A stretch of 64,000 nucleotides of DNA. Source: Calocera cornea HHB12733. Taxonomy: Eukaryota > Basidiomycota > Dacrymycetes > Dacrymycetales > Dacrymycetaceae. A program made the position numbers and the translations under genes. The stretch covers positions 270,398 through 334,397 of the forward strand of contig KV423920.1 in assembly GCA_001632435.1 (NCBI GenBank). Reading direction: 5' to 3'. How positions within the stretch are numbered: the first letter of the stretch is position 1; the number at the start of each line of letters is the position of its first letter. The notes beneath the pieces are model-generated. The model worked only from the letters and a program-made list of their open reading frames with translations. It searched no databases and was not told the origin of the DNA. This document shows positions 1 through 9,497 of this stretch, piece after piece.

Positions 1-293
1 ACTGCCACGGTGGCTAAATTGATAATTGTCTATCTGTTTCAACCTGCAGCAAGAATAAGAGTGCGCAGGAGGGACTGCGAATGAGTATTGCTACGGCGAA
101 GCCAAAGACGCAGGATGACTGAACGCGCAGCGAATTGAGGATGTCCCTCCATCACGTGTCGCCAAGGAAGTGGACCCTGACAGACCTCTTCCCTTAACGA
201 CGGCCCAGTGACCTCCGTAGCGCCGGAAATGCAATGGTGCCCTTGGCTCAGCACGACTCACCGCACCCGCTGCGCTTCTGCGCCAACACTGCC

Positions 294-299
294 TATAAA
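294..299 (+). promoter_or_regulatory. TATA box of the DUF4139 gene
   Basis: TATAAA lies 86 bases before the ATG at 385, a normal fungal spacing. The rest of 1-384 holds no reading frame I can support. It is read as the promoter of the gene that follows. Confidence 0.6.
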
Positions 300-384
300 G
301 GGAACGCTCTGTCCGCTTTCGGTGGTCGCGTACGCCTTACTTTGACACATCACCCACATCCAAAATCAACTTCAAACACCAGTC

Positions 385-2244
385 ATGTCCCACACCGTCG
401 AGATCAACGCTAGCGAGCACCCCGTCTCCTCCGTCACGGTATACCAACACCGAGCCGAGGTAGTGCGCAACTTCGCCATCGACCTCGAGGTAAGCTGAGC
501 TAGCCTCCAGCCTAGAGATGACTCATTGACCCTTTCCATCAGGTCGGCCAGTCGGAGGTCCAAATCACCAAGCTCCCCACATGCATCGACGAGTCGTCAC
601 TGCGCGTCGATGGGCTCGGCAACGCAGTCATCTTCGACGTCATTTATGAGCGTCTCACGCCCGAGCGCAATATCCCAAAAGCGAGCAGCGAGAAGGTGCA
701 AGGACTCGAGACTCAGCTCGCAGCGCTCAAGCGCGAGCTTAAGGTCCTCCAGTCGCAAACCACCGTCTTGGATGACTTCTCCCACACACTGACAGCGAAG
801 GATGTCACCCCGTCGCAGCTGGTCGAGTTTCTTGGTCTGTTGAGCGATAAAGGCGGCTCATTAAATGAGAAGGTGGAAGAGACACAGAAGAAGATCAGGG
901 ATACGGAGGTCGCGTTGGCTGTGGAAAGGAAGGGGCAGGCGCCTACCGACGAAGCAAGGAAGCTAGCAACGAAAGTCACCGTCATTGTCCTCGCAGAGCA
1001 GGCGGGGAATGCCGAGTTGACCGTTACATATGGTGCGCGGTGTGGTTCAATGAAGGTTATTGCGACTAACCGACATTGTAGTCGTTTCCAACGCGGACTG
1101 GAGCCCGCTGTACGATCTCCGCGCGACGGTCGACTCGAGCGGGAAGAACGCCACGTCCATCTCGCTCAACTACCGCGCGTCTATCACGCAGAAAACGGGC
1201 GAGGACTGGAAGGACGTCGCCCTCTCCCTCTCTACGACCTCTCCCTTGGCAGGCGCGCAGATTCCGGAGCTCCGCGCCCAGCGGATTGGCGCGCCGTACA
1301 ACCGTGTGAGGAGCTTTGGCGGGGAAAAGGCAAAGATGAGGATGTCCAGGTCTATGGTCACGGTGCCACCGCCTCTACCCGCACCGATGGCGGTGATAGC
1401 GCCAGTGACAGCTATGGACTCAGGGTACGAGGAGCCGGCCCCGAAGGCGTTCATGGTGGTGCCCACGGCGCAAGCGCGGGAGGGCGCGATATCCGCGAGC
1501 TTTTTCATCGAGGGACTGTCCAGCATCCCGTCCGACGGGGCGACGCATAAGGTCGCCATCGCCGTGCTCGATCTGACGGCGAAGCTAGAGTGGATCGCTG
1601 TACCGAAACTGAACACATCGGCTTTCCTGCAGTGCCAGATCACCAACTCCTCGACCTATGTCCTCCTTGCCGGACCTTCAAACGTCTTCCTCGACGGCTC
1701 GTTCGTCGCAAAATCTCAGATACCCTACGCCTCGCCGCAGGATACGTTCCCCTGCTCAGTCGGCGTCGATCCCGCCATCCGCATTACCTATCCGCCTGTG
1801 AGCAAGAAGGCGCGCACCCAGGCTACCGGCACGATCTTCAACTCCTCCAAACTCGACTCGACCGTCTTTACGCAACGCATCAGCATCAAGAATACTCGCC
1901 AAAGCTCGGTCAAGCTGCTCGTGCGCGACCAGGTCCCTGTCAGCGAGGACCAGAAGTTCAAGGTCACTGTGTTGGAGCCGAAGGATCTCGGAGTGGCGAA
2001 GGCCGGCGAGGAGGTCAAGCTGTCCCAGGAAATTGTCTGCTACTGGGCCAGGAAGGACTGGGACGCGGGCGACAAAGGCACCGTCAATGGCACGCTGAGC
2101 AAGGTTGTGCACAAGAGTAGCCAGAGTGACGTTCCTCATGGACAGTTGGAATGGGTCGTCACCCTCGCGCCCGGCAAGGGTACCGAGGTTCTGCTCTCGT
2201 GGGAAGTCGCCGCTCCGCAAGGCGAAAAGTGGGAGACCCGTTGA
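385..2244 (+). CDS. DUF4140/DUF4139 domain protein (MuiA-like)
   Basis: Three exons: 385-489, 543-1032, 1082-2244, giving 585 residues. Both introns are short with GT..AG ends, and removing them joins the frame exactly. The first ~100 residues fit the DUF4140 N-terminal domain. Two heptad-rich stretches follow around residues 100-185, typical of the coiled-coil arms of this family. The rest (TYVVSNADWSPLYDLRA onward) is the beta-rich DUF4139 domain. The family is named after a bacterial mucoidy inhibitor and occurs widely in fungi; its biochemical role is not established. No signal peptide or membrane segment is visible, so a cytosolic protein is inferred. The start is the first ATG after the TATA box and is followed at once by conserved domain sequence. 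Confidence 0.85.
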
Positions 2245-2421
2245 ATGCTTTCGTATCTCGGAGCTGATAGATACGCTGACATGGTTCAGATTTGTAATGC
2301 ATTCCGTAACATCGCCCCGTGTTGTCTTCGAAATTCCAAGGACTTTACGGTCCCCAACGACACGACGTAAAACTCTTGGGACGAAGAGTCACGAAGGAGT
2401 CACGGAACCCCACTACTCATC

Positions 2422-2428
2422 TATAAAG
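2422..2428 (+). promoter_or_regulatory. TATA box before a family pseudogene
   Basis: TATAAAG lies 80 bases before the ATG at 2502. The related broken copy at 43977-45775 has TATAAA at a similar distance (45841-45846), so the promoter seems to have been duplicated with the gene. Confidence 0.5.
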
Positions 2429-2501
2429 TGTCCCTCGTGACGGCCCTTCAAGCTGTACCCCTCATCATCTATTTGCCTCGGTTCAAGACCTGTCACTCGC
2501 C

Positions 2502-3270
2502 ATGGGCACGAGCGCTTGGACGGTGGAATGTTACCGCGGGTGGTACTTCGTGACGTACACGCATTATGATGGGTGAACCGCGGACAGTCGCCAGATCAGA
2601 ACAATGACTAACGGACTGTTTCAGGTATCCAAGCGGTATGCGCGGTGTTTTTCACGAAATACCTCGCGACCAGTCGAGTTCGAAGCATGGAGAAAGTGGT
2701 ACATTGAGTTTCTCGAGGAGCGGATGACAATGTTGGAACTCGGTAGGTATACTCAAAATTGTGCGTCCAAGCGGTTCGCTCATTAGATTGCCCCAGATGA
2801 CAGCAAACCGGTCGGGTACCAATATGGAAATGAGGACTACTTCATTCAGCGGGGCAAGCCGGAGCACGAGACAGAATGGATGTATACATACGATTTTGAC
2901 AACAACGCCATGTGTGTGAACTCGGGCCCTACCTTCAATATGGACAACATGCCGCCTCCAGACCGAAGTGCTACGCGATACCACCCTGCCAGGCCTTCGA
3001 ATCCAGAGATACGAACGAACGAAGTGGTTCAGGCGACCGAAAGACGACGGCAGATGGAACGCTGCTCCAACGGCCCCTCCCCCCCCCCGAATATGAAGAA
3101 TCGGAACCAGAAGACGACAATAACGGCCGTTGGGAGGTTCGGCATCCCAAATCAAGCTGTATCATGCGGCCTTTGTTGCAGCCAGTGAAGGTGCAGACAG
3201 CACTGGGCTCCTACACTTCCCAGCGAGTGGCACACGACTGTGTTACCGTATCAATTGTGGGAGAAACTGA
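2502..3270 (+). pseudogene. Decayed MGT/F-box-like family copy with internal deletion
   Basis: This is a broken relative of the gene at 30379-32120. It starts MGTSAWTVECYRGWYFV, matching MGTSAWTARRYRGWYFV there. An intron follows in codon DG (donor at 2575, acceptor near 2624), then YPSGMRGVFHEIP. A frameshift near 2665-2672 moves the next block (FEAWRKWYIEFLEERM) to another frame. The intron after the LELG block is retained. The block WMYTYDFDNNAMCVNSGP matches WVYEHDFDNNALCINFAP of the intact copy. Matches then jump from the IPPCQ segment straight to the EWDV/WHPKLYHAAF segment, so about 900 bases holding the F-box-like region are missing. A further frameshift and a TGA at 3268 end it. It cannot make a full family protein. 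Confidence 0.8.
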
Positions 3271-3865
3271 AGGGCCCCGAGGGCAACTCTTGGTACCTTG
3301 GTACAGTATGAATCCGTGGAACGCTGTTTACCGGAGGGGCCGACGCCGACCCATGCCGACCAGCCTAGTTTCAGGACGACAGCGGACAGCGGCCCACTGG
3401 GAGGAGAGGGATATGTGCCACTAGACGGACGTAACCTCACTTCCGTCGGATGCTTCTCCCGTCTGCTAGATTCCTGCCGTAGCCCTATTCTTCCGTGGAA
3501 CTAGAGACCTAGCAAGCATATGCAATGCCATGACACTCGGCGAACAGCGTCGTGTGCCGAGCGCAGGAACAATATATGGGTGGATGGCACTCCTCGCCTG
3601 GTTGCTGCGCCCAAACAAGAGGTCTTGTAAGCGAAGAGGGATCGCGAAAAGATCGCCCCGGGAAAGATGCCGCATGTGCAGTCGAGGTCTTCCAACTCCT
3701 CCATCAGAGGAACAAAGTCATCCGATACATATCCATTAGGTGCCACCTCGGTCCTCCCACGCGGACAAGAGGCCCTGCGAGGGATGTATGAAACCGTATG
3801 TACTGTAGCGAGCGCGCTGCATTTGGGAAGCAAGAATGACTCGAGCACTTCTACAGTACAGTAGG
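3271..3865. other. Gene-free stretch
   Basis: Reading frames here are short and resemble nothing I know. A 115-codon frame on the minus strand (3501-3848) has no recognisable domain. The 3' end of the preceding family pseudogene may extend into the first part, but similarity is no longer visible. Confidence 0.4.
3858..3865 (+). repeat. Left candidate target-site duplication
   Basis: ACAGTAGG directly precedes the left inverted repeat of the element at 3866-4440. The same eight bases recur at 4443-4450, two bases beyond the right end. Eight-base duplications are usual for hAT-type elements. Confidence 0.5.
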
Positions 3866-4440
3866 GAGGTGATCGTTAGGATGCCCGCATTCTCACGCTT
3901 TAATGCTAGAATGCCCGTTTTGAAATTTAAAGCTAGAATGCCCGTCCTGTCCGTTGTGTCGACACTTTCACTTGCGGCTTCGAAGTCGGATTACTCGATA
4001 GTCACACACATATAGAAGCAAAGAGCAGTCCCATATTCTTAACAAAATTGGCTTACAGACTTGGGTCCACTGTCTGGGTCCGGGGTTACTTGCTTTTGGT
4101 TGCTTTGTGTGAGCTGAAGAGACGAGATCACCCACCATCTAGTCAAATTCAGCGCTTCCATGTTCCTCACAGGCTGTTCTTCCCAAATGCTGAAGGTAAT
4201 CCCGCCCAGAAAAGCAGGCATGCTAGTGGACAGAAGCTCTCTGTTCTGGTACCAATGTTTTATTTGATCTCTGTGTTTCTTACTGTTGTGATTAAGGCGT
4301 TCAAGTTGTCGAACGTCGGAAAAGGGAGGGACACATGATCTCGTGCATGCGGCGCGGATTACGGGCATTCTAGCTTTTCCGAGTGAAACGGGCATTCTAG
4401 CATTAACGCGTGAAAACGCGGGCATCCTAGCGTTTACCTC
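3866..4440. mobile_element. MITE-like non-autonomous DNA transposon
   Basis: A 575-base element bounded by inverted repeats of about 80-90 bases. The left end (GAGGTGATCGTTAGGATGCC) pairs with the reverse complement of the right end (GAGGTAAACGCTAGGATGCC). Inside each terminal repeat the motif TAGAATGCCCG or TAGGATGCCCG occurs three times, with the two ends in mirrored order. The interior of about 390 bases has no coding potential. It is flanked by ACAGTAGG on both sides (3858-3865 and 4443-4450). Size, terminal repeats and lack of coding fit a miniature inverted-repeat element mobilised in trans. The superfamily cannot be decided from this copy; an eight-base duplication would point to hAT. 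Confidence 0.75.
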
Positions 4441-4442
4441 AT

Positions 4443-4450
4443 ACAGTAGG
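4443..4450 (+). repeat. Right candidate target-site duplication
   Basis: ACAGTAGG again, two bases outside the right end of the inverted-repeat element. It is the partner of 3858-3865. Confidence 0.5.
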
Positions 4451-4494
4451 GCTGGCCAACTCGGCTGCCCGCCGCTGTCCTCCTGGCGGGGACC

Positions 4495-4540
4495 AACAGC
4501 CCCAGCCCCAGCCCCAGCCCCAGCCCCAGCAGCCAGACGG
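4495..4540 (+). repeat. (CCCCAG)n hexamer microsatellite
   Basis: About six tandem copies of CCCCAG, nearly perfect, at the start of a run of unrelated simple repeats reaching to about 5240. Confidence 0.85.
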
Positions 4541-4631
4541 ACAGAGCTGCGGTACGTACTGTACTGTATGTTGAGCGTCGGGAATCCGAGGCTGCCCACT
4601 CCTAGCGGGACCCGATTTGCCCCAGCGACGC

Positions 4632-4671
4632 GATGGACAGGATGGACAGGATGGACAGGATGGACAGTGTC
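4632..4671 (+). repeat. (ATGGACAGG)n nonamer tandem repeat
   Basis: Four head-to-tail copies of ATGGACAGG, the last one diverging at its end. No gene is supported across it. Confidence 0.85.
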
Positions 4672-5550
4672 ATCAGCTCAGGACAGCGAGCGACTCGACC
4701 CGCCGAGTCCGACTCCGGCTGGGGAAAGCCGAGCGCATACACGCCCCGCCGGGACCGGGTCGCTTCCGGGAAGAGGAGGCCACTGACTGCTTGGAACTGC
4801 ACTGCACGGAAGAGGAGAGCGGGCGGAGTCGAGCGCCGGTTGGACCTGCCTATCGACATCGACATCGACATGGCATACTGTACAGTAGCCAGTAGCCGTC
4901 TACAGTCTACATTCTACTGGGACATGGGACAGCCGGGCGGGGTACTGGATCGGCTTGTGCACCCGTCCAGTCCAGTCCAGTCCAGTCCGGTCCAAGAGGG
5001 CCGATCCCCCCGAGGCCGAGTGCCGAGTGCCGAGCGCCGAGTGCAGAGTGCAGCTGCGCCAGGGGCCCGCTCCTGCAATTCCAATTCCAATTCCGATGCC
5101 AGCGGCGACAGCCAGTGCAGTGCCTGAGGTCCGGCTGACGCTGCCCGGTGCCCGGCCAGCTGCTGTCCGCCCTGGCCTGCGGGAGAAACGGTTAGGCTCG
5201 GCTCGGCTCGGCTTGGCGTTGGCGGGTGCGGGTGCGGTCGACGCAGGATGTCCTGTGCTGTGCTGTGGACCGGGACCGGCAGGCCGCAGTCCTCGCGCTG
5301 CGCTGCGCTGGGCCCGCCTCCGGCCGTTAGTCTTTCTTTTGGACATACAGTCGTGTGAGAGGGAGTGCGTTTGACGGTCGGTTGAAGTGCGGAGGGTGCC
5401 TGCGCTTTCAGATGACCCAGTGGGCTGCTGGGCCGCTGGAGCCTGACCAGCAGCCCGGGGTGCATGCACTGACGATGACGCCTGGCGCCGGGCCGAGCGG
5501 GCCGAGCGGTGGAGTCATTGGATTCGGAATTCGATTGCATTGCCCGCCCG
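4672..5550. other. Gene-free, microsatellite-rich stretch
   Basis: It contains further short tandem repeats: (CGACAT) near 4852-4872, (CCAGT) near 4966-4988, (GCCGAGT) near 5020-5050, (CAATTC) near 5076-5098 and (GGCTC) near 5196-5217. Long open frames here are composition artefacts of GC-rich repeat sequence (Ala/Pro/Ser/Arg only). The last ~150 bases are probably the 3' untranslated region of the pantothenate synthetase gene. Confidence 0.6.
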
Positions 5551-6806
5551 TCAGTATACAATGGCCCGCTCGTCGCCCAGCACGAGGTTGTCGATGAGCC
5601 TGGTGCTGCCGACCCACATCGCGCCGCTGAGGACGGCCGCGGTGCCCCTGGCCGAGCCCGGGGCGGACAGCGTGGTCTCCCTGGGCGGGCCGGAGTGCTC
5701 CGGAACAGGCTCGAGCGTCTCCGGGTCGGAGAGCTCGACGTAGTCCAGCTTGAGCGTGACGCCGTGCTCGAGCGCGCGCTGCGCCGCGGAGGAGACGAGG
5801 TGGGTGGCGGTGGCGAGGGTGGCGGTGCGGCCTGCGTGGGCGCGCCAGCGGGTTTGGGCGGCGTGCAGCGCGGTGTACAGGGCCGGGGCGAAGGCGCGCT
5901 CGGCCGGGGAGAGGTAGGCGTTGCGGGAGGAGAGGGCGAGGCCGTCCGGGGCGCGGACGGTGGGGACGATGCGGACGTTGTGGGGGAGCGGGTGGGGGCA
6001 GAGGAGGTCGGTGGCCAGGCGGCGCATGAGGAGGGCCTGCTGGATGTCCTTCTGGCCAAAGTAGGCGCGGTCGGGCTGGACGGCGTTGAACAGCTTTGTG
6101 ACGACGGTCGCGACGCCGCGGAGGAAGGTGGGGCGGGTGCGGCCCTCGAGCAGGTGCGAGTAGCCGGCGACCTCGACGAAGGTGCCGCGCTGGTCGGCCG
6201 GGTGCTGGGCCAGCCCGGAGGGGTACATGTCCTGGACGGAGGGGAGGAAGATGGCGTCGACTGTGCGGTGGGCGGCGGCGAGGGTGTGGAGGAGGGTTGC
6301 GTCGGCGGGGAGGGTGCGCGGGTAGGTTGCGAGGTCCTCGTGCGGGGCGAACTGGGCCGGGTTGACAAAGATGGACACGACGGTGGCGTCGTTGTCGGCG
6401 AGGCATTGCGTCACTGTGACGGGTGGGCGGGGGTCAGTGCTGGTGTGGTGTGTGGTGTGTGTTGGGGGGGCAACGCACCGAGAGCGGCGTGACCTGCGTG
6501 GAGTGCGCCCATGGTGGGGACGAGGCCGAGGCGGTGTCGGTGTGTGCGTGCGTGGTCGCGGAACTGGCGCATCTCGGCGAGCGAGGTGAGGATGGGGATG
6601 GACGTGGCCCGCCGTGCTCTCTCGAGCTCATCCTCCGCAATCGGCGCTGGGGGTGGTGGCCGTATGCGGCGGGCGGGGGATGTGCTGAGTGCGCGCCGGG
6701 CGGGGTGTGTGGGGGCGAGCTGCCGGGTGGGTATCCGCATCCCTCTCTCGTTTCGTTGTCCGTTGGGTGGGCCGAGGGGCAGGCGAGGGGGGCGGTCAAG
6801 AGGCAC
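5551..6806 (-). CDS. PAN6: Pantothenate synthetase (pantoate-beta-alanine ligase)
   Basis: Two exons, 6806-6479 and 6413-5551, giving 396 residues. The enzyme joins pantoate to beta-alanine using ATP, the last step of pantothenate synthesis and thus upstream of CoA. Family motifs appear in order: VPTMGALHAGH (nucleotide-binding HIGH-type motif, near residue 100), SIFVNPAQFAPHEDLATYPR, the YFGQKDIQQ segment, and SSRN for the KMSKS-like region. The intron splits the codon just after HAGHAAL, and removal restores the family sequence. About 80 residues rich in Arg, Pro and Ser precede the catalytic core and could be a mitochondrial presequence; an internal start is also possible. It is divergently transcribed from the gene at 6955 with 148 bases between the start codons. 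Confidence 0.9.
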
Positions 6807-6954
6807 GCTGAGCTGGGTTCACCCCGTCCCGGCCGTTGGGGAGCGTGACATCAGCGTCACCCGATTGCACAGCCACGCCCCGCAAATTTCGGGCCATGCG
6901 CGCGCGGGAAGCGCTCGACGGGGCGGCACCTGCACACACCCACCACCGCGCCTC
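6807..6954. promoter_or_regulatory. 148-base divergent promoter
   Basis: It lies between the start codons of pantothenate synthetase (minus) and the unknown protein at 6955 (plus). I see no TATA box. Both genes must share this short GC-rich segment for at least part of their control. Confidence 0.6.
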
Positions 6955-9283
6955 ATGCGACCCTCCATCGGAACACTGGGAAACACAGCGGCCGTCTTCC
7001 GCGCACCACCACCACCACCACCACCACCACCGCGCCCGTCAGTGCTACGCGCTGCACCGCGCACCGCTGCCCAGCTCTATGTGCGCCAGAGCAGGGCAGA
7101 CCGCATCGAGGCGAAGGCGCGCAACGAGCGGCGGCTCGAACCTAGGCTGCCTGCGCCTGGGCGGGCAGCGAGGAGGGAGCAGCAGGCTGGGAAGCTGCCC
7201 GCCCAGGAGGGGACGAGGCGGCGGGCGGCGGGGCGCGGGGAGGAAAGAGACGTGGTTGGGGAGCAGGAGGAGGAGGTTGACCCATGGGAGAAGGCAGACG
7301 ATGCGCAGCTCGCGAGGCTCGCTAGGCAGGCCGGGTTCCGGGTCGGCACGCAGGGCGAGGCTCCCTCGCTCGACGCTGGCGCGCCGTTGGAGCAGGCTGG
7401 TGCAGTCCAAGCGCGCGAGGAGCCGGCAGGGGAAGCCACGGCCGCGGCCGCGGCCGCCGAACGGACGCCGGTCGGCCTCTACCCGCCGCGCGGAGAGCTG
7501 CACGCCGTCGTGCACGTCCCCGTCCTCCCCGGCAGGCAGACCATCCACCGCACGCCCATCACGATCCGCACGCTCGCCCAGGCGCCGCACTTCCCCTACT
7601 CGCTCTCCATCCTCGGCGGCATCCTCGCCACCGTCGCCTCGCACAACGAGCGGCGGTGCGACCCGGTGTTCTGGCAGGACTCGCGCGCGGAGCGCGCCAC
7701 CAAGGAGGAAAAGTTCTGGAAGGACCGCGCGGCCCGGCGCGCGGCGCGCGCGGCCGGCGTGCCCTGCGAGCCGCTGCGCAAGCCGCTCGACTCGATCGAG
7801 CACGCGCTCACCCGGCCCCGCGCGCACGCCCAGGCCAGCACGACCAGCACCAAGCAGTGGAACCGGATCGACTCGCCCTTCGGCTTCCCGTGCGCGGCGT
7901 TCGGCGAGCGCTACTTTCTCTGGCGGGGCGACTGGCCCAAGCGCGGCGAGGCCGGGGCCGTCGACGACCCGGACAGCCACTGGACGGTGTTCTGCGCGGA
8001 CGCGGACAGCGCGCAGCCCACGGACGCGCACGGGCTCATCGACGCCCGCTTCTACTCCAGCCACGAGCCCTGGCTGCTCCGCGAGAGCCGCGGGTGGGAG
8101 TACGACGCTGCCGAGGGCAGGCTGCGCGACCGCGGCGCCGCCGGGCCGACTAACACGCCCCCGGAGCCGGACGAGCCCCTGCGCCGCGGGTGCGAGGAGG
8201 AGGACAGGGCGCGGTGCGACCCGGCGCTGGGCGCGCTGTGGTTCCCTGGGCAGCAGGCGCTCACGCGTCTGCTGGACGAGCTCTCCCGGCTCGACCGCCG
8301 TGAGCCTCTCTCTCCCCCTTCTCCTCCTCCTCCTCCGCACGCGCTAACGACACCTCTCCCGCCCCAGCCGTCCGGCTCAACAGCATCGCCCAGCTGTGGG
8401 TGCCGACGGTGCGCAAGGTCGCGGCCTACCTGCGCTTCCGCCCGCGCACCCTCGCCGTCACCTACTACCGGCGCTTTGTCCTCCCGCCCGACGCGCCCCT
8501 GCTCCACGTGGACGAGGCGGCCGAGGCGGCGCGCGTCGAGCGGGAGTGGGGCATGCAGTTCTCCAAGGTGATGCGGAAGGAGACGTCTGACGTGAGTGCC
8601 TGCCCGCCGCCCGCCGGCTCGGTTCGGTGCCTGACCGCGCTTGCGCACGGTGTGTGTAGCTCGGCGAGCCCCTGCGCCAGACGGCCCGGTACCTCGGTGT
8701 GGGGCTGCAGTTCAGCAGCGCGCTCCGGCCGCACGCGCGCTCGCCAAACGCAGCCAGCATCCTGTACGGCGCGCAGACGGTCAACACGGACCTGTCGCTC
8801 GCGCCCCCGCTCATCCTCCCGCAGCACGCGCGCTCCGGGCTGCACGGCGCGCTCATCGCCCGCTCCGCCCGCGCCGTCCACCGCGCGCTCACCCAGACCG
8901 TCGACCCCGGCCTGTCCACCGAGGCCGCCCGCTGCCTCGCCGCCCTGCTCGACGACGCGCTCCCCCTCCACGCCAAGATCCCCGTGTCGGACCGCGCGAC
9001 GGAGGCGTTCCTCCGCGCCTCCGGCTGGAGGGAGGTCTACGGCGGCATCGCCGACGTCACCCTCAGCGACTGGTACGAGGTGTCCGACCACGAGTTCGAG
9101 TCCGGGCGCATCGAGCGCCGCATGGGCATGACGAAGGAGGAGCAGGACGAGTTTCGCAGGCGGCAGATGAGGCACAAGCCGACCGGGCACGGGGAGGGCG
9201 GGGACGGCGGGCCGGGCGGCGCGGGCCAGAGCATGCACGGCGTGTTCAGCAACCCGGCCAAGCCGGACAAGTGGGGCATATAG
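6955..9283 (+). CDS. Unknown protein, possibly mitochondrial
   Basis: Three exons: 6955-8299, 8368-8591, 8660-9283, giving 730 residues. I do not recognise the family. The N-terminus is basic and proline-rich (a run of about nine Pro near residue 20, coded by a CAC/CCA repeat) with many Arg and almost no acidic residues in the first 60, as in a mitochondrial presequence. From about residue 180 the sequence becomes ordered (GLYPPRGELHAVVHVPVLPG) and contains Trp-rich blocks (SPFGFPCAAFGERYFLWRGDW). The C-terminal exon ends in a charged tail. No membrane segment is obvious. Codon use is extremely G/C at third positions. A role linked to its divergent neighbour is only a guess. Confidence 0.65.
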
Positions 9284-9497
9284 GTGCGCTGCGCGACGCA
9301 GGGCCGGCAATGGCGCACATCGGCCCCGGGCACCATTCACTGTAGTATACCATACCATCCAGTATTAATGGCGCGCCGTCCTGGGACGAGCAGCGCAATC
9401 TAGATCGTAGACTGTCACCCTACGCTGCGACTCTCGCATACAGTTATTGCCGCTTCTTCGGACGCCCCTGCGCTCTTCACACGCCCCCTGGCTGCCG

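Noticed and set aside
3880..3950. Repeated GAATGCCCG units as a CRISPR-like array
   Set aside because: Units are short, appear mirrored at the other end of the element, and the genome is eukaryotic; they are subterminal transposon repeats.
4914..6368. 484-codon open frame on the minus strand
   Set aside because: Composition is almost only Ser, Pro, Thr, Arg and Ala. It overlaps pantothenate synthetase in another frame and crosses microsatellites; a GC-rich shadow frame.
6836..8347. 503-codon plus-strand frame overlapping the gene at 6955
   Set aside because: Arg/Ser/Pro-only composition and it runs in the +1 frame of a better gene with three consistent exons.
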